From: Bacillota bacterium | GTDB taxonomy: Bacteria > Bacillota > UBA4882 > UBA8346 | Assembly (NCBI GenBank): GCA_023415835.1 | Contig: JAEZJK010000002.1 | Location: 1 to 64,000 of the forward strand | DNA: 64,000 nt | Reading direction: 5' to 3' | Part shown: piece after piece, positions 49,169 to 57,683 of the stretch | Position numbering within the stretch: the first letter of the stretch is position 1 | Layout of the letters: every line of letters starts with the position of its first letter | The notes under the pieces: generated by a model | What the model was told of the DNA's origin: nothing | Seen by the model: only the letters and a program-made list of their open reading frames with translations | Database searches by the model: none | Translations under genes and position numbers: made by a program

Positions 49169-50629
49169 ATGTTTAGAGTCAAAAAAAAGGTGGCCGTTAT
49201 TGCCTTAAGTCTCTTAGTTATCTCTTTGATAAGTGTTATCGGCTATAGCGCTCCAAAGCCCGCTCCATTAACAATCGCCATGCCGACTTGGGGTGGCAGC
49301 ACCGATCCTTTGTTAATGGATGAAGTAAAAAAAGAGATGGAAAAACAGACCAATACAATTATCAAAATGATTGCTCCCCCGGCTAATACTTATTCCGATA
49401 AAATCAATGTTTTGCTCTCCTCCGGTGATATTCCGGATGTTTTCCGAATCAATAAAGCAATGGTAAATGTCCATACCTTCACCGCTAGAGGTTTTGCCGC
49501 TCCATTAGATAAATATGTGAAGAAATCCAAATATCTCAAAAATGTCGAACCGAAATATTTCGATTATATGAGATCTGCTAAAGGGGATATTTACGCCTTA
49601 CCAAGGTTGAAAGAACAACAAAAAGTAATTTGGGCCAGAAAAGAGATCCTTGACAAGTATAATGTGAAACTGTCAAGTACCCCGACTACCGAGGAATTTC
49701 TCTCGGAAATGTTGAAAGTTAAGAAAAATTCCGATATTGTCCCGTTCTCCTATTCGAAATTCCTGGATAACCTCCCATTTCTGTATAGTTCTTTCGGGGC
49801 TTATCCCGAGTTCGTTAAGGATAAAAAGGGGAAATATTTCGATAGTTTCAATACCCCGGAGATGCGGGAAGCCCATGTTTACATTAACCGCTTATATAAA
49901 GAAGGCGTCCTGGATCAGGAGTTTCCAACCAATGATAATTCAGCGATGCGGAATAAATTAATCTCCGGTAGGGCCGCTAGTAACTTGGATTATGATAACC
50001 GTTATTTCTTCTACCTCGATGGGATTACCCGGGTAGAACCTGATTCCAAAGTCGATTTGGTCCCAATTTTTAAATTGGCCGGACCTAACGGCCAAGGCGG
50101 AACCTTGAACGAAGCTATTCAAGACGCATATATGGTTTCCGCTACCTCCAAATATAAACAAGCTGCCACCGATTTTATCGCCTGGATGTGTTATTCGGCT
50201 GAGGGCATCAAAACCGTAATGGTTGGGGTTCCCGGTAAACATTATGTCGTGGTAAACGGGGTTGGCAAACTTACCCCTCAAGCGGAAGCCGGCGGACAAA
50301 GCTTATCAATGAACAGCGTGATGGGAATGTTTGTTGATGTCAAAGATTTAAACTTAGGGTTTAAATTCCCCGACCAAGATATGTTTTCAAAATATCTGGA
50401 TTTAACTAAGGATATTAATAAGCATACTGGTCCAAAATACGTGATTCCAGCCGGTATCTCGCCTCTATATGATAAATATAGCGCATCTTTGACTAAAAAA
50501 CGCCAAGAATTAGGATTAAAAATGATCCTGGGGATAGCGTCCATTGAAGATGCTTACAAAGAGTATGATGCTTTCTTTAAAAGTATTAATGGCGCCCAAA
50601 TTCTCAAGGAATTAAATACTAAAAAGTAA
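49169..50629 (+). CDS. ABC transporter solute-binding protein (family 1, LplA-like)
   Basis: Protein of 486 residues with a signal peptide (about 1-27, ending VIGYSAPKP, no Cys) and the LplA-type family 1 binding-protein fold: LTIAMPTWGGSTDP, INVLLSSGDIPDVFRINK, ISGRAASNLDYDNRYF. These proteins usually bind oligosaccharides. No permease or ATPase is adjacent, so the membrane part is elsewhere. It is followed by a strong hairpin and then oligogalacturonate lyase, which makes oligogalacturonides a likely ligand. AAAAGGAGGTAGAAAGG precedes the ATG. Confidence 0.9.
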   Translation: MFRVKKKVAVIALSLLVISLISVIGYSAPKPAPLTIAMPTWGGSTDPLLMDEVKKEMEKQTNTIIKMIAPPANTYSDKINVLLSSGDIPDVFRINKAMVNVHTFTARGFAAPLDKYVKKSKYLKNVEPKYFDYMRSAKGDIYALPRLKEQQKVIWARKEILDKYNVKLSSTPTTEEFLSEMLKVKKNSDIVPFSYSKFLDNLPFLYSSFGAYPEFVKDKKGKYFDSFNTPEMREAHVYINRLYKEGVLDQEFPTNDNSAMRNKLISGRAASNLDYDNRYFFYLDGITRVEPDSKVDLVPIFKLAGPNGQGGTLNEAIQDAYMVSATSKYKQAATDFIAWMCYSAEGIKTVMVGVPGKHYVVVNGVGKLTPQAEAGGQSLSMNSVMGMFVDVKDLNLGFKFPDQDMFSKYLDLTKDINKHTGPKYVIPAGISPLYDKYSASLTKKRQELGLKMILGIASIEDAYKEYDAFFKSINGAQILKELNTKK

Positions 50630-50654
50630 TCAATTCCGAATTCAATAGTTGCAG

Positions 50655-50698
50655 ATTGTCCTGTATAATCGTTTCTATACAGGACAATTTTATAATTT
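50655..50698 (+). terminator. Hairpin between solute-binding protein gene and ogl
   Basis: A perfect 13-base stem ATTGTCCTGTATA/TATACAGGACAAT with an eight-base loop and a T-rich tail, 25 bp past the stop. It probably ends most transcripts and lets some read into the lyase operon. Confidence 0.8.
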
Positions 50699-50778
50699 TG
50701 CAGAATACCGATTGTAATATATTTGCCTGTTACCCTTCCCGATATTTTCTTATAGCATATTTAAAGGAGCCAGATAAC

Positions 50779-51942
50779 ATGGTAGGTAGAGAATACCCAT
50801 CGGAAAAACACTACTTTAAGGATTCAAAAACCGGATTTGAAATCTTACAACTTACCAGCGGATCAAGGAACAACCGACATCTTTACTTTGTCGACAACTC
50901 TTTCACCTTGGGGGATAAAGAAATCATTTTTACCTCGGACCGGAGTTCCGAGCGGCCCTTCGTTTATAACTATTTTAAAATGGATCTAACCACCGGGGTT
51001 ATGACCCAGTTGACCGATGAACCGAATGGGATTTCCCGGGGGACTAAAACCCCCGACAGTGAGTTCGTACTCTATGTAACGGGCAATAAAATGAAGAAAC
51101 TAAATACCAAAACCGGGCAAAATGAAGTCATTTATGAACAGTCCGATCCCCGCTTTAAAATGACGATCCCGTTTATCAGCCCCAACAAAAAGTATGCCGG
51201 TGTAATCCTGGATGAAGCCGTCAATGTGGAAAGGGGCGGCAACTACTCGGGCTTTAAAGAGAAGATGTACGCCAATAAGATCGGCAAGATTAAACTGGTT
51301 TATTTGGACGGTTCCAAAGCTTTTGATATTTATGAAGATACCCATTATCTCGAACATTTCCAGTTTTGCCCCGACGATCCGACCATTGCCATGTTTTGTC
51401 ACGAAGGTCCTTGGAATTTGGTCCAGCAAAGGATTTGGATCCTTGATTTGGTGTCGAGGAGCGTAATCCCTTGTTTTCGTCAGGAGGAAGACGACTGCGT
51501 AGGCCACGAGTTTTGGACAAGGGATGGCCGGATCTTCTTTGATAACCGGCGTAAAGGTCACGACGGCACTATTACCTCTTCCAAAACACAAGCGACTATT
51601 GCTCCGGAAGTAACGGACCAAGTTCCCTATGTTGGCTTTGCCAATCGCAACGGCGAGGTGGAGCGGACGGTAGAAATGCCTTATTATTGCAATCATTATC
51701 ATGCCAACATTGATAGTACCCTGCTCGTCGGAGACGAGGCCGATGATTTGGTCTTGATTGACATTAAAACCGATCAGCCATCCCTGAAAACCCTTTGCTC
51801 CCATAACACTTCCTGGTGTAAAGGGGATACTCACCCGCATCCCACATTTAGTTGGGACAATGATAAGATCCTGTTCCGATCCGATCGGGACGGCGGAAAT
51901 GTCCAGCTTTATCTGGTAGAATTAGGGCAAGTCAACCGTTAG
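50779..51942 (+). CDS. ogl: Oligogalacturonate lyase (PL22)
   Basis: Cytoplasmic lyase of 387 residues, the family length, from the ATG behind AAAGGAG. It splits short oligogalacturonides into unsaturated units. The seven-bladed propeller is visible as repeats such as EIIFTSDRSSERPFVY, KILFRSDRDGGNVQLYL and FNNRRKGHDG-like blocks. The metal ligands H352 and H354 (THPHPTFS) and His of YYCNHYHANID are present; the Gln that usually lies three residues before HPH is Gly349. Assignment to PL22 is good; the altered ligand leaves the exact activity open. No signal peptide. Confidence 0.85.
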   Translation: MVGREYPSEKHYFKDSKTGFEILQLTSGSRNNRHLYFVDNSFTLGDKEIIFTSDRSSERPFVYNYFKMDLTTGVMTQLTDEPNGISRGTKTPDSEFVLYVTGNKMKKLNTKTGQNEVIYEQSDPRFKMTIPFISPNKKYAGVILDEAVNVERGGNYSGFKEKMYANKIGKIKLVYLDGSKAFDIYEDTHYLEHFQFCPDDPTIAMFCHEGPWNLVQQRIWILDLVSRSVIPCFRQEEDDCVGHEFWTRDGRIFFDNRRKGHDGTITSSKTQATIAPEVTDQVPYVGFANRNGEVERTVEMPYYCNHYHANIDSTLLVGDEADDLVLIDIKTDQPSLKTLCSHNTSWCKGDTHPHPTFSWDNDKILFRSDRDGGNVQLYLVELGQVNR

Positions 51943-51975
51943 TATTAATCAATCCAATATTTGAGGTGACCATCG

Positions 51976-52977
51976 ATGACGCGAATACCTTTTCAGGAAA
52001 TGTATGCCGAGTTCTTACGGGTCTTATTGAATATGGGCTTTACAGCGGAACGAGCCGAGCTCTGCGCCAAACTCTTTACGGAAGCCAGCCGCGATGGAGT
52101 CTATACCCACGGCTTAAACCGTTTCCCTCGGTTTATCAACAATATCAAAAACGGCCACATCAACATTAACGCCCAGCCTGTAAAAGTTGAGGCCCTTGGC
52201 GCTCTGGAAAGGTGGGACGGTAACCTGGGCCCGGGAAACTTAAACGCCCATTTCTGTATGAAGCGGGCCATTGAAATAGCTAAGGAGCATGGCATCGGAT
52301 GCGTTGCCTTAAAAAACACGAACCACTGGATGCGGCCCGGCGCATACGGGTTACAAGCAGCCGACGCCGGATGCGTCGGAATTTGCTGGACCAATACCAT
52401 TCCCAACATGCCGCCTTGGGGCGCCAAAGAACCGAAGTTAGGCAACAATCCGATCGTGTTTGCGGTACCGCGTGAAGAAGGGCATATTCTGTTGGATATG
52501 GCGGTCTCCATGTTTTCCTACGGTAAGCTTGAATCTTATGCGCGCCACGATGAAATGCTCCCGGTAGATGGCGGGTTCGATAGTGACGGTAATTTGACTA
52601 AAGACCCCAAAGCCGTGCTCCAAACTAACCAGAGCCTTCCCATCGGATACTGGAAAGGTTCCGGGCTTTCACTCCTGTTGGACTTAATCGCTATGATTTT
52701 ATCCGGTGGCAATTCCACTTTAGAGGTAGGTAAATTTGGAGTCGAGATGGGATTATCGCAGGTATTTATGGCCCTTGATATTTCAAGGCTCTCCGGTAAG
52801 GATTTGATAATCCGTTCGCTTCAGGAAACCATCGCCGACTTGCACCGTTCAACCCCCATCCGAGAAGGCGGAACAGTCTCCTACCCCGGCGAAAGAATGT
52901 TAAAGGCCAGAAAAGAAAACTTGGAAAAAGGAATCCCGGTTGAGCCGGTATACTGGGAGCAAGTATTGAAGATGTAG
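51976..52977 (+). CDS. Malate/L-lactate dehydrogenase family reductase (YiaK-like)
   Basis: Protein of 333 residues of the Ldh_2 family, with SRDGVYTHGLNRFPRFINNI carrying the catalytic His, LKNTNHWMRPGAYGLQAADA, GICWTNTIPNMPPWG and GNNPIVFAVP. Members reduce 2-keto acids; YiaK reduces 2,3-diketo-L-gulonate. In this cluster a keto-sugar-acid substrate is likely. It lies 33 bp behind ogl. Confidence 0.88.
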   Translation: MTRIPFQEMYAEFLRVLLNMGFTAERAELCAKLFTEASRDGVYTHGLNRFPRFINNIKNGHININAQPVKVEALGALERWDGNLGPGNLNAHFCMKRAIEIAKEHGIGCVALKNTNHWMRPGAYGLQAADAGCVGICWTNTIPNMPPWGAKEPKLGNNPIVFAVPREEGHILLDMAVSMFSYGKLESYARHDEMLPVDGGFDSDGNLTKDPKAVLQTNQSLPIGYWKGSGLSLLLDLIAMILSGGNSTLEVGKFGVEMGLSQVFMALDISRLSGKDLIIRSLQETIADLHRSTPIREGGTVSYPGERMLKARKENLEKGIPVEPVYWEQVLKM

Positions 52978-52994
52978 TTAAGAAGGTGCCTAAA

Positions 52995-53762
52995 ATGATT
53001 AAAACCGGATTGGTTTCGGTTACTTTCCGCAAACTCGTTCCCAAAGATCTAATTTCACTGGTAAGACAGGTTGGGCTTCAAGGAATCGAATGGGGCGGCG
53101 ATCTGCACGTCCCGCCCGGCGATACCCTCAAGGCACGCGAGGTTTACCGGATGACCGCGGACCAAGGTATTACTGTAGCGGCATACGGCTCTTATTATCG
53201 GATTGGATGCTCTGAGAATGGTATTGATGACTTTAAAAAAACACTTGATTCGGCTATAGCGCTTAAGGCCCCGACCATTCGGGTCTGGGCCGGAAATAAG
53301 GGCTCAAAAGAGGCCGATGGAGCCTGGTGGGATAGAATTGTGTCGGAATCGCGTAATATTGCGGATTTAGCCGCTGAAGCCGGAATCTCAATCTCTTACG
53401 AGTATCACCATAATACTTTAACCGATTCCAACCAAGCTGCGGTCCGGCTCTTGGAATCCGTTAACCACCCAAACGTTTATACTTATTGGCAACCTCTTTC
53501 CGAATCTGATTTTGATTCCAGGGCCGAAGGGTTAGTTAAAATTAAACCAAAACTAACTAATCTCCATGTTTTTCATCGTTCCTCCGATAGCCGGACCCCG
53601 CTTAAACTGGGGAGCGGCGACTGGGCCAGATATTTTCAAACTGTTTGTGATGAAAAAATCCATTATGCGCTGATAGAATTCGTGCTAGACGACTCCGAAG
53701 CGCAATTTCAACAAGATGCGGAAACCTTAAAAGAACTAGTGTCAACCATGAACTGTAATTAA
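52995..53762 (+). CDS. TIM-barrel sugar isomerase/epimerase-like protein
   Basis: Protein of 255 residues of the xylose-isomerase-like TIM barrel superfamily (AP endonuclease 2 fold): VRQVGLQGIEWGGDLHVPPG, TIRVWAGNKGS, ISYEYHHNTLTDSN with metal-binding Glu/His, and LTNLHVFHRSSDS. Relatives are sugar-phosphate isomerases, tagaturonate or hydroxypyruvate isomerases. AAGAAGGTG precedes the ATG at 52995, 17 bp after the reductase gene. A uronate-related isomerisation is inference. Confidence 0.8.
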   Translation: MIKTGLVSVTFRKLVPKDLISLVRQVGLQGIEWGGDLHVPPGDTLKAREVYRMTADQGITVAAYGSYYRIGCSENGIDDFKKTLDSAIALKAPTIRVWAGNKGSKEADGAWWDRIVSESRNIADLAAEAGISISYEYHHNTLTDSNQAAVRLLESVNHPNVYTYWQPLSESDFDSRAEGLVKIKPKLTNLHVFHRSSDSRTPLKLGSGDWARYFQTVCDEKIHYALIEFVLDDSEAQFQQDAETLKELVSTMNCN

Positions 53763-53795
53763 GTTTGATAAGTTTTCCGCGGAAAGGATGTTCAA

Positions 53796-55022
53796 GTGGC
53801 AAATTTATCGGTAAAAGAATTGAATCTAACTAATCCGTTTGTGATCGCTTCCAGCCCGGCGACCCATGGAGTCAAAGCAGTTTTAAAGAGCGCCACGGCC
53901 CTTCCCGGAGCAATAGCCATGCGTAATTTCGGCCACGGCGGCGGTGGCGGAAGCTATACCGCGCCCTCCGGCGAGGAGATGCGCGCCGGAAAACCGGCAA
54001 TTCAAAGCCACGCCATTGGCGCACGGATCAAAGATCCATTCGCCTCCTTCGAGGAATATTGCGAAGGTGTATTTACGGTCCGTAAGGAAATGTCGGCCGA
54101 TATCAAACTCTGGGTATCGGTGGGGCATTATGGCGACATCATCTCCGGGAAGGGTTGGGAACATGAATGGGCCAAGCAAGCTATTGAACTGGAGCTTGCC
54201 GGGGCTGATGCGGTTGAACTTCATTTCAATACTCCCGGAGTAGCGGTTGGCGGAGACCGGATTTTTGATTACTATCGGCTGGTCTATAATGCAACCAAAA
54301 GGATTAAAAAGGCTATCAAAATACCGGTAATGGTCAAATTGCCGGTCGAAGCCTGCGATCCCCTGCGGGCGATGGAAGCTGCTTCCCTTGCCGGAGCCGA
54401 TGCTATTGGTCCTACCGCCCGATGGAAAGGGTTTATCTTCGATTTAGATTGGAAAGAAACCCGGACCCGTCCCGGAGCCGGTTACGGCGGCACTCAGGCG
54501 TTGCCGATTATTTCTTATACCGTAGCCGAGGCCAGGATGAACGGAATAACAACTCCAATGTACGCGGGGGGCGGAATCTTCTCCTGGGATGCCGCGGCCA
54601 AACTAATTATGGCCGGCAGCCAATGCGTCCAGCTGGGTAGCTTGGCCTGTTGCCTTGGTCCGGGAGCGGTTTCCGAATTAATCAAAAGTTTTGCCAAATG
54701 GATGGATCAAAAAGGTTATCCTGATATCGACAGCCTTTGCGGAGATGCTTTAAACCTGTTTACAATGGCCCCGGAAATCGCTGATGAACGCCTTAAACGC
54801 CTTGGTAAAGCTTATCAACAAGCTGAAGTGGACCAAAATCGCTGCATCGGCTGTGGCAATTGCGTTGATGCCTGTTGGTATGAGGGAATCTCCGTCTCCA
54901 ACGGCTGCGCAACCAAGACAAAACAATGCATCGGCTGCGGTTATTGCTTCCAAGTCTGTCCCACCGGCGCGCTTCAGGTCGAAACCGGCAAGATTCTCGC
55001 TTCGGTATATGATGCAAAATAA
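53796..55022 (+). CDS. DHOD/PreA-like flavoprotein with two 4Fe-4S motifs
   Basis: Protein of 408 residues. About residues 1-310 form a dihydroorotate-dehydrogenase-like FMN barrel (NPFVIASSPATHGV, AGADAVELHFNTPG, IPVMVKLPVE, PMYAGGGIFSWDAAAKLIMAG). About residues 345-395 form a ferredoxin domain: CIGCGNCVDAC and CIGCGYCFQVCPTGAL. The domain order is that of PreA, the pyrimidine-reducing subunit of dihydropyrimidine dehydrogenase. No partner PreT gene or pyrimidine gene is near; it lies in the middle of a pectin cluster, so a role in reducing a sugar-acid-derived compound is possible. GTG start behind AAAGGA. Confidence 0.85.
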   Translation: MANLSVKELNLTNPFVIASSPATHGVKAVLKSATALPGAIAMRNFGHGGGGGSYTAPSGEEMRAGKPAIQSHAIGARIKDPFASFEEYCEGVFTVRKEMSADIKLWVSVGHYGDIISGKGWEHEWAKQAIELELAGADAVELHFNTPGVAVGGDRIFDYYRLVYNATKRIKKAIKIPVMVKLPVEACDPLRAMEAASLAGADAIGPTARWKGFIFDLDWKETRTRPGAGYGGTQALPIISYTVAEARMNGITTPMYAGGGIFSWDAAAKLIMAGSQCVQLGSLACCLGPGAVSELIKSFAKWMDQKGYPDIDSLCGDALNLFTMAPEIADERLKRLGKAYQQAEVDQNRCIGCGNCVDACWYEGISVSNGCATKTKQCIGCGYCFQVCPTGALQVETGKILASVYDAK

Positions 55023-55061
55023 TACTAATCTCGCTCGCACTTTTAAACATTGGAATAAAGG

Positions 55062-56276
55062 ATGGTCCGGGAATTGAAAGAGATCAACGTTTTACTTGTA
55101 GGCATCGGCGGTTACGGCGCCAACTACGTAGCCGCTCTTTTACCGGATACCCCAGACGAACGGCTGCACGGGATCAAGGTCGCCGGGATTGTCGACCCAT
55201 TTCCCGAAAATTCCGCCTTGATTTCGAGGATTATTGAACGCGATATTCCGATTCACTCTACTCTAGAATCATTTTATGAAAAGAACCAGGCCGATCTGGC
55301 GGTAATCTCCTCTCCCATCCATTTCCACGTTGAACAGATCCTTTTTTGTTTATCCAAAGGAAGTAACATCCTTTGCGAAAAACCGCTCTGCGCAGACTAC
55401 CGGGATGGGCTTCGTCTCCTGGAAGCGGAGCGCGCCTCCGGCAAAATGGTGGGTGTCGGATTTCAATTATCCTATGCCAATGCCGTTCAGGAAATGAAAC
55501 AAGACATCGCTTCCGGCTTGTTTGGTAAACCGCTTCAGTTTAAAGCGCTGCTTTGCTTACCCAGAGGCGAGCAATATTATCATCGAAACAGTTGGGCCGG
55601 AAAGATAAGGACTGACGATGGCCGTTTGGTGTTGGACAGCCCGGTGAATAATTCCTGCGCCCATCAGCTCCATAACATGCTTTATATATTGGGTCAGGCC
55701 AGGGAGACCAGCGCCAATCCGGTTTCGTTGACTGCCGAATTATATCGGGCATGCCCCTACATTGAAAACTACGATACCGCCGCCTTACGGTGTATCACCG
55801 CCGATGGTGTTGAGATTTTATTTTATACGACCCTAGCGAGCCACGGTAAAATTAAATATGGGCCCATCAGTCAATATCGCTTTGAAAAAGCGGTTATCTT
55901 CCATGACCAAGGGGATGATGAAAACTTTTGGGCGCGTTTTAATGACGGGACTACGAAATATTATAGCGAAACGCCAAAAAGTGACCGTCTCCAGAAATTG
56001 TGGGATGCGATTAAAGCCGTCCGTGGGGGTAAGAAAATGGCTTGCGGCATCTCCGCTTCGATTCCGCATCTTTTATGTGTTAATGCCGCCCAAGAATCTA
56101 TGCCTGAGATCGGTTCCTTCCCCGAATCGCTCCTTAAGGCCGAAGGCCAACCGGGTGATTCCAAGGTTTATGTACTGGGGATTGAGGCTAACCTTCTGGA
56201 TTGTTTTAATGAGGCTAAACTCCCAAATGAGTTAGGCGTCTCATGGAGTAAGCCGGGTAAAAAACTTGAACTATAA
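55062..56276 (+). CDS. Gfo/Idh/MocA family oxidoreductase (pectin cluster)
   Basis: Protein of 404 residues. VLLVGIGGYGANYVAAL is the Rossmann start, NILCEKPLCADYRDG the EKP motif, and FQLSYANAVQEMKQDI leads to the substrate domain, which has NNSCAHQLHNMLYILG at the catalytic His. It is the last gene of the cluster, 39 bp after the PreA-like gene. The ATG lies too close to AAAGG for ideal initiation; TTG at 55074 is an alternative. The substrate is unknown. Confidence 0.85.
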   Translation: MVRELKEINVLLVGIGGYGANYVAALLPDTPDERLHGIKVAGIVDPFPENSALISRIIERDIPIHSTLESFYEKNQADLAVISSPIHFHVEQILFCLSKGSNILCEKPLCADYRDGLRLLEAERASGKMVGVGFQLSYANAVQEMKQDIASGLFGKPLQFKALLCLPRGEQYYHRNSWAGKIRTDDGRLVLDSPVNNSCAHQLHNMLYILGQARETSANPVSLTAELYRACPYIENYDTAALRCITADGVEILFYTTLASHGKIKYGPISQYRFEKAVIFHDQGDDENFWARFNDGTTKYYSETPKSDRLQKLWDAIKAVRGGKKMACGISASIPHLLCVNAAQESMPEIGSFPESLLKAEGQPGDSKVYVLGIEANLLDCFNEAKLPNELGVSWSKPGKKLEL

Positions 56277-56320
56277 AATTATTGCGGATTATAACTGTTA
56301 ATTTTTCTAATATTTAGGCG

Positions 56321-56426
56321 GTTTCATAAATACATTTAGTAAGATTTTGATACAATATATGGTGTTCAGCCCAGATTGGTCTATCAATATATTGTATCAA
56401 AATGATAAATCTAGGATTTATGAAAC
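56321..56426. repeat. Palindromic element with GTTTCATAAAT ends
   Basis: Terminal inverted repeats GTTTCATAAAT/ATTTATGAAAC and an inner perfect pair ATTTTGATACAATATAT/ATATATTGTATCAAAAT around a 25-base centre. It is MITE-like in form, but I see no second copy in the window and no clear target duplication. Confidence 0.65.
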
Positions 56427-56453
56427 TCGCTCATATTATACTCTTAACGTCAA

Positions 56454-56494
56454 AATTTAAAATACCTTCCTGCCCATGGAAGGTATTTTAAATT
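56454..56494. terminator. Perfect 17-base hairpin
   Basis: AATTTAAAATACCTTCC and its exact complement with a seven-base loop (TGCCCAT). Flanking A/T stretches could make it a terminator in either direction for the pectin operon; it may also be a repeat remnant. Confidence 0.5.
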
Positions 56495-56508
56495 AGGAGG
56501 TAATTTAT

Positions 56509-56601
56509 GTGAATATGACTTATTCCTTTGAAATGGCATGTTTACTAAATTCTGAAATCTTTTTACGTAATATATTGAAACTTTTATCGGTGATATTATG
56601 A
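56509..56601 (+). CDS. Possible 30-residue small protein or leader peptide
   Basis: A GTG-initiated frame of 30 codons with a consensus AGGAGG eight bases upstream. An overlapping ATG-TGA start-stop uses the same site. The peptide is hydrophobic toward its end (FLRNILKLLSVIL). It ends at the extended -10 element of the araC-type gene. No domain; possibly chance. Confidence 0.25.
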   Translation: MNMTYSFEMACLLNSEIFLRNILKLLSVIL

Positions 56602-56607
56602 TATAAT
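56599..56607 (+). promoter_or_regulatory. Extended -10 promoter for the AraC-type gene
   Basis: TGATATAAT, an exact extended -10 element, 108 bp before the start codon. Confidence 0.45.
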
Positions 56608-56715
56608 GTACAAAAATGCCTTCTAAATGCAATTATAACTAAACCATATCACTTCTTCTTGCTTTTATCGGTTATTTAGTATTCACTTTTTGCTTTTTTG
56701 GAGGAGAGATCAACG

Positions 56716-57555
56716 ATGAATAATGGCATTGGTTTCCACACCCGGAAAATTGACATTCTTCGTAATGCTACTTCCCAGGAGAAGAAGAAAGAACCTCATT
56801 TTCATAATTACCATGAATTTATGTATATCATCCGGGGAAAAGCCCGGGTAACTATTAATGACCGGGTATACGACGCCGGCCCCAATAGTATCTTGGCAAT
56901 CAGCAACTTGGAAAAGCACCACTGGAGGACCCTGGAGCTGCCATTTGAACGTTATTGCATCATCTTTAAACCGGAATATTTCCATGCTGTGATTCAGGAT
57001 CCGGTGTTATCATCTGTCTTCCGGAACCGGCCGGATTATTTCATCCATTTACTCCAACTTTCCCAGGATCATAGCGCCCAGTTATCGGATTTGGTCGATC
57101 AAATGCAGCAGGAGATTAATACCGAAAAACCTTATTGGGAAATAAGCCTGAGGTCGTTATTCCGTTTATTGATAATTTCATTATACCGAAATTACAGCTC
57201 TTTCTTCCCGGTACCCACCTTAAATAAAACCGCCGCCCTGGTTTTGGAGGTTCAAAAGTTCATTGAGAATAATTGTCAAAATGAAATTAACTTGCAAGAT
57301 GTCGCCAAAGGCCACTATATTGATAGATATTATCTCTCCCACCAATTTAAAAAGGTTACCGGTTTTTCTTTTAAGGAGTATTTAATCTTACAAAGGATTG
57401 CCAAGGCCAAGGAGCTGATCTGCCATTCTACCGAGAATATTACCGAAATCGGATTATCGTCCGGGTTTAATAATATTAATCACTTTATCCGCATTTTCAA
57501 AAAGTATGAAGGGATTACCCCTTATCAATACCGGAAGAAGATGAAAGCTTCCTAA
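56716..57555 (+). CDS. AraC family transcriptional regulator with cupin sensor
   Basis: Protein of 279 residues: an N-terminal cupin domain (HFHNYHEFMYIIRGKARVTI, about 20-90) and a C-terminal double HTH of AraC type (NEINLQDVAKGHYIDRYYLS, then FKKVTGFSFKEYL and SGFNNINHFIRIFKKYEGIT). The start is the ATG at 56716, eight bases after GGAGGAGAG. It lies downstream of the pectin cluster on the same strand and is its probable sugar-responsive activator. Confidence 0.92.
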   Translation: MNNGIGFHTRKIDILRNATSQEKKKEPHFHNYHEFMYIIRGKARVTINDRVYDAGPNSILAISNLEKHHWRTLELPFERYCIIFKPEYFHAVIQDPVLSSVFRNRPDYFIHLLQLSQDHSAQLSDLVDQMQQEINTEKPYWEISLRSLFRLLIISLYRNYSSFFPVPTLNKTAALVLEVQKFIENNCQNEINLQDVAKGHYIDRYYLSHQFKKVTGFSFKEYLILQRIAKAKELICHSTENITEIGLSSGFNNINHFIRIFKKYEGITPYQYRKKMKAS

Positions 57556-57683
57556 AGCCGGGACCGGGCGGCGTGATCCCAAATAAAACAGCAAAAACGG
57601 CAAACATTTTAGCAACAATAGCGCAGAAAGGCCTCCAATATTGAATTATAATTAAAGTAATCAAAAATCGGAGGTCTAAGTCG

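Larger units (their letters stand above)
56277..56715. other. Spacer upstream of the araC-type gene
   Basis: A 439-bp AT-rich spacer with a 106-bp palindromic element (56321-56426), a 17-base perfect hairpin (56454-56494), a possible 30-codon gene and an extended -10 promoter, each listed separately. Confidence 0.6.

Noticed and set aside
51100..51840. 246-codon frame antisense to oligogalacturonate lyase
   Set aside because: Shadow of a well-supported gene on the other strand; no ribosome site or domain.
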